Shown here piece by piece: positions 49,010 to 60,435 of a DNA stretch of 64,000 bases. Positions within the stretch are counted from its first letter, which is position 1; each line of letters begins with the position of its first letter. This stretch comes from Diphasiastrum complanatum. Lineage: Eukaryota; Streptophyta; Lycopodiopsida; Lycopodiales; Lycopodiaceae. The stretch lies in the NCBI GenBank assembly GCA_029204225.1, contig CM055093.1, positions 18,069,041 through 18,133,040 of the forward strand. The letters are read 5' to 3'. The position numbers and the translations under genes were made by a program. A model generated the notes under the pieces. That model saw only the letters and a program-made list of their open reading frames with translations, ran no database searches and was not told the origin of the DNA.

Positions 49010-49250
49010 TTAAAATAGCAATGATCGACTTATACAGTGCTTTCTTATTTCGACGGCACCACATGTGCTTAGTTCTAGAATTATCGGGCCGTCTTTCTTT
49101 TACGAGCCCTTTGAGTGTTTTTAAGCAACTTTATCTTTGTACTTGCTAGTAAGTTGAATATATAGTTTGTGGAGAGCAATTATGTTGTCTTGTCTTGTTG
49201 CACTTGATGTTGTGCTGTGGTGATTGATCCGGTCGGGTGTTTAAACTGTT
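49010..49250 (+). repeat. Presumed 3' LTR of copia H
   Basis: Starts TTAAAATAGC right after the polypurine tract. The end is not defined; length is assumed close to the roughly 270 bases of F. Confidence 0.45.
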
Positions 49251-49254
49251 TTCT

Positions 49255-50092
49255 TAACTCAAACCGCATCCACTTTTCAAACCATCACACCCGCAATAAA
49301 CCGCAAACTGACCGCAACAAAACCGCATCCACTTCTCAAACCATCACAACCGCACTCATTAGGGGAGTTTTGAGCTCTAAAAAGACCCTTTAAGAATTCG
49401 TGCAAGATGTCTTTTATATTATTAAAATATTATAACACTAATACTTTTGACTTGCCATAACTTTTTAATTTATACCTCAAAAGTATGTCATGTAACATAT
49501 CATTGGAAAGCTCTTGTTAAGAGCTTTCCAATGCACCAAACTTCGCTAAATTTGGACTTACCACTAAAAAGTTATGCCATTTTTAGTGTGGAATCAAAAT
49601 GTGGACTCAAAAAGTTACGTTACGTAGATTTCAAATTTGAGTGTTTTGATTGGTCCATGTGTAAGAAAAATTTAAGAAAAAATATAAAAAGAATCTTTAC
49701 AAAGGGTCTTTTTTGGATTTGGAACTCCTCTAATGCAACCGCAAACTGACCGCAACAAACCGCATTCAGAAAACCTCCACCCTTGACTCGTATACACCCA
49801 CATTCCCCGTCCAAACTGCGTCCACCCGTTGACATCAAATTCACTCATAGAAACCACATGTCCCCATCCACCCGTAGACACCGCATGCAACCGTAGTAAT
49901 GCATTGATCCGTAGTAACGCCCGCATTCAACTAAAAACAGACCGCATACATCAGTAATACACCACATTCACCCATCTCAACCACAATCAACCGCTACAGA
50001 TCGCAACTGAACGCAATCACCCGCAAATAACCGCACCCCACTGTAAACCGTAAACCGCCTCCACCGTAAACCGTAGGGACCGCAAAAAAAAA
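49255..50092 (+). repeat. CCGCA-motif clusters
   Basis: AACCGCA/ACCGCAA motifs recur irregularly every 8-30 bases in two clusters, 49255-49365 and 49732-50092, all in the same orientation (no TGCGG copies seen). The first 35 bases (AAACCGCATCCACTT...) repeat within the first cluster. The 370 bases between are AT-rich and hold AAGAGCTTTCCAATG next to its complement (ATTGGAAAGCTCTTG at about 49501-49532), a perfect inverted repeat. Confidence 0.7.
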
Positions 50093-50116
50093 AAAATCCA
50101 AAAACACCATTACCTA

Positions 50117-50971
50117 ATGGACCACCAAAAAGACCCTGAAGATTATCCATACAAGGTTAGGTCTTCTATCGCTGAACAAATCAGACATCATAGGTTCTAC
50201 CGAATGCCGGCCGAACTCCAAGAGCCATCCACAAACCCATTTGAGGGACAAGAACCTGATAGAGCTGAGTCCTCACTCGCACAACCCCATTTTTCTGGTG
50301 CTGAGCCCTCACAGGTCAGAACCAACACTAATGGAGTTTTTGCTGCTCATCTTGAGAAGAGAACACCCAAGCTAGATCTAGCCAAGTTTGACGGTAGTTC
50401 GGACTCTCACAGATTTTTGCAGATCATTGAGAATGCATGTGATGTGTATGTCAAAACATCTCCCAATGTTATGGTCCAACTATTTTTGATGACCATGATC
50501 GCTAAAGCACGTGATTGGTTTTTCAACCTTGATCGTGAAGATAAGACAGACTGGTCACTTTTGAAAGAGTCCTTTATCAAGCGTTTTAAGCCCTTTCGTT
50601 TGATAGAGAGTCATTTTGTCAAATTGAGTAATATCAAGATGGCAAAAGAAGAACGCATACGAGACTATATTGAATGTTTCAAACGCCTCAAAAGTCAAGT
50701 ACAAGAACAACCCTCCGAACAGATGCTCATCATCTGGTTCTTAGTCGGTCTTCCAAGGTGGATTAGATGCGAGCTTAAAGCCAATGATGAATATATGAGC
50801 CTAAAGCTACTTATGTCTGATGCCATCAAGGAAGAAGACGAAGGATCAGATGTTGACAATTCCAGGGAAAGACGAGCACCACGTGCTCCTGTCCATGAGT
50901 CGAAGCCGATTGAGGACACCCGAGATCAGCTTTGGAAATCTCAGTTGGAGTTGCTTAATAAGCAACATTAA
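50117..50971 (+). pseudogene. Retrotransposon gag (gypsy-type capsid domain)
   Basis: An open frame of 284 codons from ATG at 50117. The central part matches the plant retrotransposon gag domain: LDLAKFDGSSDSHRFLQIIE, VQLFLMTMIAKARDWFFNL, TDWSLLKESFIKRFKPFRL, IKMAKEERIRDYIECFKRLK, FLVGLPRWIRCELK. Gag forms the particle that packages element RNA. No zinc knuckle, protease or pol follows; after the stop a few more codons are readable (MEKLTNEFQTTLKSIQ) and then the element ends near 51060. The frame is intact but it is an orphan fragment. Confidence 0.8.
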
Positions 50972-51195
50972 CTATAGATGGAGAAACTCACCAATGAGTT
51001 TCAAACTACCCTGAAGTCTATCCAAAGTAGTATGCCTCGTCAATCAAACCCTGCACATGTACCGTATAGATGAAAACTAGTCTGCATGAACACAAGCAAA
51101 CAAACTACATTAATATTTAATGCTTGATCGTATTAAATTAAATAAAATTGACATCGAAATACAAACCACATTAGTATAAATACAAAAACTAGTAC

Positions 51196-52048
51196 TTACA
51201 TTTGGAGGATGACCTCGCTCTTTAGTTTGTCGACTAATGCGTCATACGATTCCCTGAAGGCAAATTCGTACTCCTCCTTAGTTGGCAGACGTCCATAGTC
51301 CGCCAACTATCCATGCATTCAATTGAAGTTGAAATCAATTTAGGGCTATGTTGAAGCAGCTAGTCATAATGCATACTAAAAAATAAAAGCATATAAAATC
51401 AAAGATAAACTATAAGAGTAGTGTAAGTTCACTTACCATGCTTGCTTGCAATCCCACCTTTCCGCTCGAGCCCAACCTAGGATTGCCTATCCTATGTATC
51501 CCAGCGGCCCCAGCATCTTTCTGAATCTTGTATTTATCTGGTGTTCGTTCATCCACTTTTACATGATTCCAATCATTTCTTGAACATCAGGAAGGCTTGG
51601 ATTGCCCATCCCTATAAGCTCGTTGTGCCATATCACGACGATGCCTAATCCATAAGCTCATATGCTTATGAATTTCTGTCTCCTCGAATTCCTCTTCTTG
51701 TTGGAATTCGTCACGAAGGGTACCAATAACCTGTCGTTTATCGGCGGCAGGTTGTTCGGACCATTTACTAAATAATCTGTCGCCAAAATACCGTTGGCAT
51801 AAAGAATAGAGTCGGTCCAAAACCACCCTTCCTTTTCTATTGGCAATTATATTGCCTTGAGGATCCACGTCATAATAAGGATTTGTGGATGACTCTTCGG
51901 TGGGGGTAGGAGCCACGGCCTCTTGTGAGGGACCACCCTCATTTTGGCTAAGCATATTTTGCAGTTGTGTTCTTTGCTTGGGAGTTAATGATTCATATAA
52001 ATTTTTTACAAAGTCTCCCGAGCTTTCACCACTGCCTGACCCCAACAT
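51196..52048 (-). pseudogene. TnpA-like accessory protein, copy C
   Basis: ATG at 52048 (MLGSGSGESSGDFVKNLYES) leads LTPKQRTQLQNMLSQNEG, YYDVDPQGNIIANRKGRVVL, YFGDRLFSKWSEQPAADKRQ, MSLWIRHRRDMAQRAY. A TGA at 51589-51587 falls where copies A and B have Trp (KPGW). The frame then goes on: CSRNDWNHVKVDERTPDKYK, AAGIHRIGNPRLGSSGKVGL. Donor GTAAGT follows 51437; exon 2 at 51306-51196 (LADYGRLPTKEEYEFAFRES) ends in a stop. Intron place and phase are the same as in copy A. One nonsense change apart, the gene is whole. It pairs with a TNP2 exon fragment some 0.5 kb upstream on the other strand, the divergent arrangement expected of a CACTA element. Confidence 0.7.
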
Positions 52049-52518
52049 GATTACTACATTCATAAACATACAATACATTACAATAAACCCTAATATATTG
52101 AAATGAAGTAGAAAAGAAAATCGATTACAGAACTTTAATGCATATTGGAGTGGTACTTTCATACCTATGTTAACAAAAGAAGAGAGATATGCGTGTAGAG
52201 CTCGAACCTGCACCAAGATTGGTATAAGAATCATGTAAGTGACAATGTATAAGAATAGGTATATCTAAAAATTAAAACATTGGAATCATACAATAATTTT
52301 ATGCTATTTGTGTTTTGTACTTGTGCATATATGCAGTTTATTACAACGAGATGAATTACATTCAGATCAGTCTAGCGATGAAGACAGTACTCAAGTTAAC
52401 AGGGTAATATCTTTATTCGGGTACTTAACGCATAACACAACTATTATACTTTATAGCATATTTACATTAAGTTAATTTTTTTTTCCTTTCCTAACAACTC
52501 ACATTGCTCTTTTTTTAG

Positions 52519-52715
52519 GTTGTTGCATCGAATACTTATTTCTAAAACACAAAAAGAAGCACGAAAGATGATGACCGTGCTTGGAATAGATTACGACACA
52601 CAATACATGCATGTCCAGAAGATCATGTTCTATATAGAGGTGAGCATTCAGAAAAGCTTCAATGCCCAGTGTGTAACGCTTCACGTTTTCGAGATGACGT
52701 ACAAGGGGATAAAGT
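52519..52715 (+). pseudogene. CACTA C: TNP2-type transposase exon fragment
   Basis: Follows a good acceptor (TTTTTTAG at 52511-52518) and encodes LISKTQKEARKMMTVLGIDY, then after a one-base shift near 52604 HACPEDHVLYRGEHSEKLQC, PVCNASRFRDDVQGDKV. This matches PKTRDEAQKMLSNIRMDY, HACPKDCIIYQERYESLKKC of the copy at 13714 and after. The sequence then enters a CT/TA microsatellite where homology stops. A possible earlier exon with an acidic Ser/Asp stretch lies at about 52337-52404. Confidence 0.78.
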
Positions 52716-52716
52716 A

Positions 52717-52819
<103 letters not shown>

Positions 52820-53240
52820 ACATCTTAAATTTTAAATCAATGCAAAATGTTGAACACAAACACACACACACACACACAATCTATTCATCTACTACCCTAA
52901 ATCTTAATCAAATCACACACACACTCTCTCTCTTTCTTCATTATCTTAAATTCAAAATGCAAGACACAATACATACACACCAAGTTACATCTTCGAAGGA
53001 AATTCTTCACACTCAAGATGTCGAATGGTGATTCTCTTCAGATCAATGTAGAATGATTAACATGTTTACAAAAAAAAACACACACACACATTACTACCAT
53101 AGATTATGTATTTATCTATAATCTGAAATTCTACATCAATGCAAAATGTTAAACATTATCTCAAATAATTCTAACAATCTATTATAAACACTATCAAAAA
53201 TAAATCTATTATAAACACTATCACAATCTATTATAGAAAA

Positions 53241-53260
53241 CACACACACACACACACACA

Positions 53261-53349
<89 letters not shown>
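53241..53349. repeat. (CA)n(CT)n microsatellite
   Basis: CA at 53241-53261 and CT at 53264-53349. The whole 52840-53600 stretch is rich in shorter CA and CT runs and holds no gene. Confidence 0.95.
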
Positions 53350-53352
<3 letters not shown>

Positions 53353-53599
53353 ACTTTATTCTAAAAAAAAAGACTCCAAAATCTTTCAATATCTTCAACC
53401 ATACATGTACACTTCACCTCTTCTCTCTCTTTCTCTCTCACAAATTACAAATCTAATAATCCTAAAGCTACTATCCTAAATAATACTAATAATCTATTAC
53501 AAGACCATTCAAGACCATTTTAAATCAATGCAAAATTTAAATACACACGCACTCTCTCTCTCCATCTCTTTTTATCTTTCACACTCTCTATCTCCTCTT

Positions 53600-54589
53600 A
53601 AAACAAACAAACAAACATCAACCTCAAACAAACAAACAAAAATCAAGCACCAACCTCAAACAATGATCTTCAAGCACTAATCTTCAAGCACCTTCAAGCA
53701 CTGATCTTCAAGCCCTCAAGCACTGATCGCCCTCAATCGCTCCAAAGACGCTCATATCTGCAAAAGACAAAGTGAAAGAGAAGGCACTGGATCGTGCGAA
53801 TTGGAGCAACTCGAGTTTGCCCCTATTTATAGTGGAGAGGAGGGCCTTGGCCTCAAAATCCTATTGGCCCATTTCTACTTCCCTAACTATCCATATTTAA
53901 AGAAGAGTGGGAACCCATTCAATAATTGGAGGGAACCAATTTGAAATTGAATTTGAACCAATTTTGGTGGGAGACCCAACTTTATTCACTAACTTGACAT
54001 TTAGGCCCTGCGACATTAAAACTCCCACAAAAGGCCTAAATTCTTTTTATTGACTTTCTAATTATCAAATCTCTATGTGATCATCAAGTTGGACTTACAC
54101 ATGTAGGGTGCCAAATCCCTCTCACTTATTAGCTAGGGTTATGGTTGCCTCGATATTTGCAAACCCTCCAACTGTATCCCCCACCAAAACTGGTGGCGGT
54201 CCCACGACACCAACCTCGTGAGAGTTATTCACCTGGGGCTTTGATTGGCCTCTGGTCATACTTTGATAAGATGATATTGCACCTTTTACATGAATTCCAA
54301 ACACGCCACATTGAAGTCTTTCTTGTGCAATAGGAAGCACTTATTCGTCCCGGTAATCCATTTCGACGTGGTCCATGCCATAAATCTTGATTCCCATTGT
54401 CCGCCCAACATCACAACACGATAGTATAATCTGGCAAGTGGCAATTGATTTATTTGGATCAAAAGCCAATTGGGAAAGTCAATCAGCCCATCCCGATTAC
54501 ACACCTAGCTCTTCATAGTCGAATGTTTACTTCAAGATAGTGCAACAATCTTTTATCTTTATCACTTTGTATGTGGATGACACATTGCA
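53600..54589. other. No supported gene
   Basis: Includes a small repeat of CTTCAAGCACTGATCTTCAAG (about 53660-53720). No coding family recognised; the boundary with copia J at 54590 is sharp. Confidence 0.4.
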
Positions 54590-56516
54590 ACTTAGAAAGC
54601 CTTTTACCTGGTTCAATAGGAGTATTCACTGGTTTGCAATCCTGCAACCTAAACTTGTGCAACAACTCTTTGACATAATTTACATGTGTTAAACCCACTT
54701 CGTGTCCTTTTTGCCACACCTCTACTCCAAGGCAATAATGCATCAGACTGAGATCTGTCATCTTGAATTGGTCCATGAGGTCTTTCTTGATCATGTCTAG
54801 CATCTCTTGATTATTTCCCATAATAATCAAGTCATCAACATAAAGTGCAATCAAATCAACCATACCATCAAAGCATAAAACATATAGATTTGGATCAGAA
54901 TGTGTTCTCACCATCCCCTTTGAACAAAGTAGGCATCAATCCTGCTATACCACACACATGGTGTATGTTTAAGACCATAAAGTTCTTTCTTCAAGCGACA
55001 TACTTTATTTTCCTGTCCCTTTGCTACAAAGCCTTTAGGTTGATCCATGAACACCTCTTCTTCTAACTCACCATGTAAAAAAGTAGATTTCACATCCATC
55101 TGATGTAAAGGCCAACCAAAATGTGAAGCTAAAGCAACAAGTAGACGTAGAGTATTCCACTTACATACTGGCACAAAGGTCTCCTCATAGTCGATGCCTT
55201 TACTTTGTGCATACCCTTTGATCACCAATCTTGCCTTGTGCTTTGCTATACTTCCATCTGCACGGTACTTAGTCCTGTATACACATTTGCAACCAATGGG
55301 TTTCTTGCCAACTGGTGGTTCTACTAAGTCCCATGTGCTATGCTTAGCAATTGACTCCATCTCCTCTCCCATGGCCTTGACCCAAATGTCATCATCCTTC
55401 GCTTCACCATAAGTCGAAGGTTCTTTGCTTTGAATAATGCTAGATAAGAGAGCATAATTTGCTTTATACCTTTTAGGTTGTGTCTTCTCTCTTGTTGATC
55501 TTTGTAGCTCTCCCTGGCTAGATGATCCTGAAAAGTCATCCATGTCGCGGCTCTCCAACAATCTCTCAAACCACTTAGGGAGCTTCCTGTCAGGTGATCG
55601 GCTTCCTGTGAAAATATATCCCACGATACATCCTTCTCCTTGCGTTTGTCACCTGCAACTTCAATCCTTCTTGCATCAAAAGGTTTATCTTTACCTCTCC
55701 AACCTGTTTCTTGGGGTTGAGTAGTAGTATCTTGAGATGTATCCTCATGTTCATCACTTGGAAGGTCAATGAATGGATCATCATTAGGAGGTATCCTCAC
55801 TATACCATCTTTTCCACTGGATGTGTCTATCTTCTCAACATCCTCGTCTTCATACATTTTGGATTCATCAAAGATAACATCACGGCTTACATGGATTTTG
55901 TTTTCCACTGGATCAAAACATCTATAGCCCTTCACACATTCATCATATCCTAGGAATATACACTTGATAGCCTTCACATCAAGTTTATGTCTCTCTTCCT
56001 TAGGAATGTGTACAAAGCATCCAAAGATCCGCAAGTGGTTCACCTTTGGCTTCTTCTTCGTGAATGCTTCCTCAGGTGTTATCTTTGGTATGGCAATGGT
56101 AGGACTTCTATTTTAAAGATAGACTGTCGCACTGCTGCATGCTTATGACCAAAAATTTTTGGTAGTTTCATCTCAGCTGGCATAGATCTAGCACTTTCCA
56201 CAATCATACGATTCTTGCACTCATCTACACCATTGAGAGCAGGATTATGAGCTTGCATAAATTGTCTTCTAATCCCACATTGATCACAAAGATCATTGAA
56301 TTCATTAGACTTGTACTCACCTCCACTATCTAAATCTTAGGACTTTGATCTTCCTACTTGTCTAATTTTCAACCAATGCTTTGAAGCTCTTGAAATTGTC
56401 AAATGCATCTGATTTCTTCTTCAAGAAGTAGATCCATGTCTTACGTGACATATCATCAATAAAGGTTATGAAATAGAAGGCTTTACCTAAGGACATGGTC
56501 AACATAGGCCCACATA
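54590..56516 (-). pseudogene. Copia J: integrase and reverse transcriptase (inverted part)
   Basis: From the right: DLCGPM at 56516, TFIDDMSRKTWIYFLKKKSD (after a frame change), FGCFVHIPKEERHKLDVKAI, KIHVSRDVIFDESKMYED, then a frameshift at WDIF (about 55617, shared with F), RSPDRKLPKWFERLLESRD, TWDLVEPPVGKKPIGCKCVY, HQMDVKSTFLHGELEEEVFM, LYGLKHTPCVWYSRID, a shift near 54920, LIALYVDDLIIMGNNQEMLD, TDLSLMHYCLGVEVW, NTPIEPGKRLSKL. The YVDD motif is intact. Non-functional owing to frameshifts. Confidence 0.87.
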
Positions 56517-56518
56517 AA

Positions 56519-57183
56519 TTGCTACGCTGTATAGGCACTTAGTAGGGAGCTTGATTTACCTCACCACGACTAGACCAGATATATGCTATGTTGTTGGCAT
56601 TGTAAGTCAGTTTATGGCAGCACCTACGGAAATGCATTGGAAGACAGCTAAACACATTTTGCATTATGTGAAAGGCACTTCAGATTATGGCTTGATTTAT
56701 AGGAAGCATGATGGTTTACCTAAGTTGTGTGGCTATGTGGATGCGGATTGGGGAGGTGACTATGATGATCGTAGATCCACCACAATGTATGTATTCCAGT
56801 TTTGTGGTAGTTGCTTTTCCTGGTCTAGTAAGAAGCAAAGTACAATTGCTCTATCCACCACAGAATCAGAGTATAAGGCAATGTGTAGTGCAGCACAAGA
56901 AGCTCTATGGTTGAGACAAATCTTGGAAGAAGTTGGCATGAGGCAGAAAAATCCCATGACATTACATAGCGACAGTTAGAGTGGCATTCAGCTAGCAAAT
57001 AATCCAGTGTTCCATGCGAGAACCAAACACATTGAGATTTAGTATCACTTTATACGTGAGAGGCTGCTGAGTCATGAAATTCATGTTGTTCATTGTAGTA
57101 CGGAAGAACAACTAGCTGATATTTTCACTAAGCCACTTGTTGGAGAAAAGTTTGATAAGTTTAGATCAAAGCTTTCTGTACTT
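56519..57183 (+). pseudogene. Copia J: RT C-terminus and RNase H (3' part)
   Basis: Begins ATLYRHLVGSLIYLTTTRPD, then EMHWKTAKHILHYVKGTSDY, LCGYVDADWGGDYDDRRSTT, CFSWSSKKQSTIALSTTESE, AAQEALWLRQILEEVGM and LHSDS followed by TAG (Gln in copy F). After a second TAG following HIEI, shared with F, HFIRERLLSHEIHVVHCSTE and QLADIFTKPLVGEKF are readable. Ends about 60 bases before the polypurine tract. Confidence 0.87.
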
Positions 57184-57251
57184 AAAGTTTGTTGACTTTA
57201 AAGTTATGTATATGACTGTATAAAAAGTAGCCTCTACTTTAAGGGAGAGAG

Positions 57252-57523
57252 TTAGAATTAAAGTAGAATCACTGTGCTACTGTATTGTGGGTCCTATCAG
57301 TTGATAAGGATCAGTTGGCCTCGCCACGAGGCAAGTCGACGGGACACGCGTGGGTTCTCAACGGCAACCTGGGTCATGCATGGGTTTTCTGAATGAACAA
57401 CTATATGTACAATGTAATTTCATTTTGAGAAATACAATTGCTATGTGAGCTTGCTGTGGAGAGTGTTTTCTGTCTGTGTTACTGTGTAGCATGATCTGTG
57501 TTCCTGTTCGAAGCAAATTTTAA
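57252..57523 (+). repeat. 3' LTR of copia J
   Basis: 272 bases matching the F LTRs (19301-19570, 33476-33743) in inverse orientation. It follows the polypurine tract AAGGGAGAGAG at 57241-57251, starts TTAGAATTAAAG and ends TTTTAA. Confidence 0.9.
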
Positions 57524-57611
57524 GTCTGCAAGACATAATAAATAATTAAATTAGCAAGCATTAGAAAAACAAGCACATAAAAACTTAGCAAACATGTCAT
57601 TTGCTCTTTTA

Positions 57612-58241
57612 ATTAATACTTACTTGAATGCTTGACTCCTTTTTTCTTGTTTCCACATCTATGTCTTTTTTTGGAAGTCGCTTGCGTTTTCTTATATATA
57701 ATTTCCTCCTGAGAACTTCGCCTTCAGCAATAGCACTCAAGATTTCTCTTTTAAAATTCTCAACGTCTCTCAACATAACTTGATTGGATATTTGAAGATC
57801 AGTAATAATAGTTTTCAATTCTGATATATTGGAGCTCAATGTCGTATTATCGTATATTTGTTTCTGCAAATTTTCTTGAAGTATTGCCTTCTCATTGTTT
57901 GTTTGATTCAACAAATACTCCAATACTTGTGTTCACTTCATTGCTTCATACATCCCATATTGGCTCAACTTTTGACAGTATCCCAACAATCCACTATGTC
58001 CATTACACACAAAATTCAATAACTGGCCAGTAGTTTGAAAGTCTAAAAAACATCCTGTACTTGGATCTTTGGGATAAATTAATCCAACTGTCCACAAATC
58101 AATATTTCTACAATTTTTTTCTCTAAGTTCTTTCTTACAAGTCTCATTAATCTGACCAGCTTTGGTGTTTCTCTTATAAATTGGAGCACAATCGAGTGGG
58201 AGCATAATATGAAGATTATCCATTATTTCAAAATCAAACAA
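57612..58241 (-). pseudogene. Unrecognised coiled-coil protein gene with one internal TGA
   Basis: One frame of about 209 codons, interrupted only by TGA near 57935 (EAMK, stop, TQVLEYLLNQ). If read as Trp the frame is continuous. The better start is the second Met (MDNLHIMLPLDCAPIYKRNT). The N half is globular-looking with several Cys (NCRNIDLWTVGLIYPKDPST, FVCNGHSGLLGYCQKLSQYG). The C half is a predicted coiled coil (NNEKAILQENLQKQIYDNTT, ISELKTIITDLQISNQVMLR) ending in a basic cluster RKRKRLPKK that could be a nuclear signal. No family is recognised and no partner gene is adjacent. It could be a host gene fragment or an accessory gene of a DNA transposon. Confidence 0.5.
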
Positions 58242-58359
58242 ACTAAATCATGTAACAAGAAAAACGATTTACACGAAACCAAAACAAGCTTGTAAATCAT
58301 TAAACATGCATGTTATATAATCTACCTTTCAAAGATTTTTGGAGGGAACACCAAAAAGT

Positions 58360-58443
58360 TATCTTCTCCTTCTCCTCCCGCTACTGATATCTTTTTGAGA
58401 GCGTGAATAAAATTATCCTCTCCTTCTCCTCCCGCTACTGATA
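58360..58443 (+). repeat. 31-bp direct repeat, 53-bp period
   Basis: CTCCTTCTCCTCCCGCTACTG plus flanks occurs at about 58360-58390 and 58413-58443; GGCGGCGTG also recurs at 58450-58490. Confidence 0.8.
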
Positions 58444-58679
58444 GCTCAGGCGGCGTGTGCTTAGTCGACTGTGTGCTTAGGCGGCGTGATTATTTCGTTT
58501 GAGTTGTAATGAGTTAACCACACCAGTTAGACGGCGGGCAGCACCGGAAACTAGAAAAATGGCAACAAATCTTGTCGTTTTTACTTTCTCTCTAGTCATT
58601 CTCTCACTAAGTTCAAGTTTCTTATAGGGCCCTTTTTGAGTGAGGTTTCCCCTAATGCTTGTATTTCCCCTAATGCTTG

Positions 58680-59990
58680 TAATAAGTATCAAGTGCTAGT
58701 AAGTGCCCAAGTATTGACACTCAATTGAAATGGAATTGACATTGAATTGAATGAAATTGACATTGAATTGAATGAAATTGACATCGACTTGAAATGGAAG
58801 AAACACCAAACACCACAAAACCTTATGTTGACCATCTAACTAGAAAAGTAGAACTTTCCATTGACCCACTAAGAAAAAAACTATATGGTTATGCTTTGAG
58901 TACGTGGCCTCCCTCCCACATGATACAGTTAAAAAAAAGCACCATATCAAATTCAATATTGACACTTATTCAAAATGGAATTGACTTTGACTTGAGACTC
59001 AATTGAAATTGACTTGAAATGGAGAAGAAAGACCATAGACTCTAGAGTGTACACCACATAACTTGATGTTGACCATCTAAGTAGATAAGTAGAACCTTCC
59101 AATGACCAACTAAGTAGAAAATTATATGGTGATGCTTTGAGTAGAAGGCCTACCTTTTACATGATGCAATTGAAAAACAACTGCATATTAGATTTGATTA
59201 GTATGCAATCTAATGTTTTCTAATGATAGATCATACTACATATAAGAGTTGAGAATTCTTCATAGCACTTGATTTAATATGCAAGAATTGTTGCCAATTT
59301 ATAAAGAATTGAATAACAACTGCACATTAGAGTTGATTAGTATGCAATCTAATGTTTTCTAATGATAGATCATACTACATATAAGACTTGAGAATTCTTC
59401 ATAGAACTTTGATTTAACATGCAAGGATTGTTGCCAATTTATAAAGAATTTGACTAGATTATCTAATCATTTAATACTTGAGCCCCATTATCTAATTTGA
59501 ATTTTGATGTGTCCTCATATGTGTCTATTTATAGAGCTAAGTGTGTTTAAGTACTTTGACCAAAAAAAACACTTGCTCATAAATTTTGCAACAAATCAAA
59601 TGACCATTAGAGTTTTACCTTGTTTAACCTTATGATACTCACATTCTTGTACTAACCTAAAGCGTTGAGAATGGATGAAAATAGTCTTCATGATTTCTCC
59701 ACTACGAAGGATTCTCCATTAATGAGGCTGAAGGTGGGGACCTGCCCTCACCCTCAATTATATGTTGCATGACCCTTGTAATAAGTATTGAGTGCTAGTA
59801 AGGGCCCAAGTATTGACACCCAAGTGAAATGGAATTGATATTGAATTGAATGAAATTGACATCGACTTGAAATGGAAGAAACACCAAACACCACAAAACC
59901 TTATGTTGATCATCTAACTAGAAAAATAGAACTTTCCATTGACCCACTAAGTAGAAATCTATGGTTATGCTTTGAGTTCGTGGCCTTCCT
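58680..59990 (+). repeat. Three diverged copies of a roughly 250-bp repeat
   Basis: 58683-58930, 59027-59170 (partial) and 59788-59990 share GACTTGAAATGGAAGAAACA, CCTTATGTTGACCATCTAAC and TATGGTTATGCTTTGAGT in order. A short ATTGAATTGAATGAAATTGAC tandem lies at 58738-58790. No credible coding. Confidence 0.8.
59165..59450 (+). repeat. Tandem duplication of about 140 bp
   Basis: GTATGCAATCTAATGTTTTC...TTGCCAATTTATAAAGAAT occurs twice (about 59198-59310 and 59340-59450), nested inside the larger repeat region. Confidence 0.88.
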
Positions 59991-60269
59991 GCAATGATCA
60001 ACTAGGTGCCAATTTCCAATTGTTGAATGCACTCAACCTAACCAAAACTCATTTGACTCAAAATGGATCTTTTGTTTTTTCACAATGATATCCCCTTTTG
60101 CCACTAAAAATCAATGTCTATGATAAAAATAACAATAGTTTATCTCATTGTCAACTTCAATTACTTTCGTATGTAGGCTCAATGTAGGCTGATATTCTAT
60201 GAATATTCGAGCCATCTTGAAAAAGATACATACTTAAGCCTAGAACTGGATCAGTCAAGTTTAGGCCTT

Positions 60270-60435
60270 TGCTCCAACTTTTGACTTCCTACTTGCGTCT
60301 GGTGGGCATTCTCGCAAATGAAACTAACCCAAGAAAAAGACTAGCCATCCATCCTTTGCAAACATTGAGTCGTTTCGTTGCCGATCACGTGCGAGTACTT
60401 GAACTGCAAATCCGCCCCACAGATTTTGTAGTCCT
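60270..60435 (+). repeat. Direct repeat, copy 1 (copy 2 at 63844-64000)
   Basis: About 160 bases starting at CAACTTTTGACTTCCT (60275) recur at 63849, offset 3574 bases, with roughly 10 percent differences. Copy 2 runs off the window end. The repeat may mark a long tandem unit or two copies of one element. Confidence 0.88.

Larger units (their letters stand above)
44870..49260 (+). mobile_element. Ty1/copia element H (relative of F), 5' LTR not found
   Basis: Leader 44870-45266 matches the F leader in inverse orientation. Gag-protease-integrase, RT and RNase H follow in copia order to 48916. A polypurine tract GAGGGAGAGAG (48999-49009) is followed by TTAAAATAGCAATG, the presumed 3' LTR start (F: TTAGAATTAAAG). 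The 3' LTR end is not defined. Several frameshifts; probably dead. Confidence 0.85.
54590..57523. mobile_element. Copia J (F family), rearranged head to head
   Basis: Integrase to RT lies on the minus strand (56516 down to 54590), stopping at GKRLSKL of RT. The missing continuation (TLYRHLVGSLIYL...) plus RNase H, polypurine tract and 3' LTR lies on the plus strand from about 56519 to 57523. The two halves abut near 56517, so the middle of the element has been inverted relative to its 3' end. 5' LTR, leader, gag and protease are absent. Sequence is close to copy F throughout. Confidence 0.85.

Noticed and set aside
49255-50092. CCGCA repeats as a CRISPR-like array
   Set aside because: Motif is short, spacing irregular, no spacers of constant length, and the context is plant nuclear.
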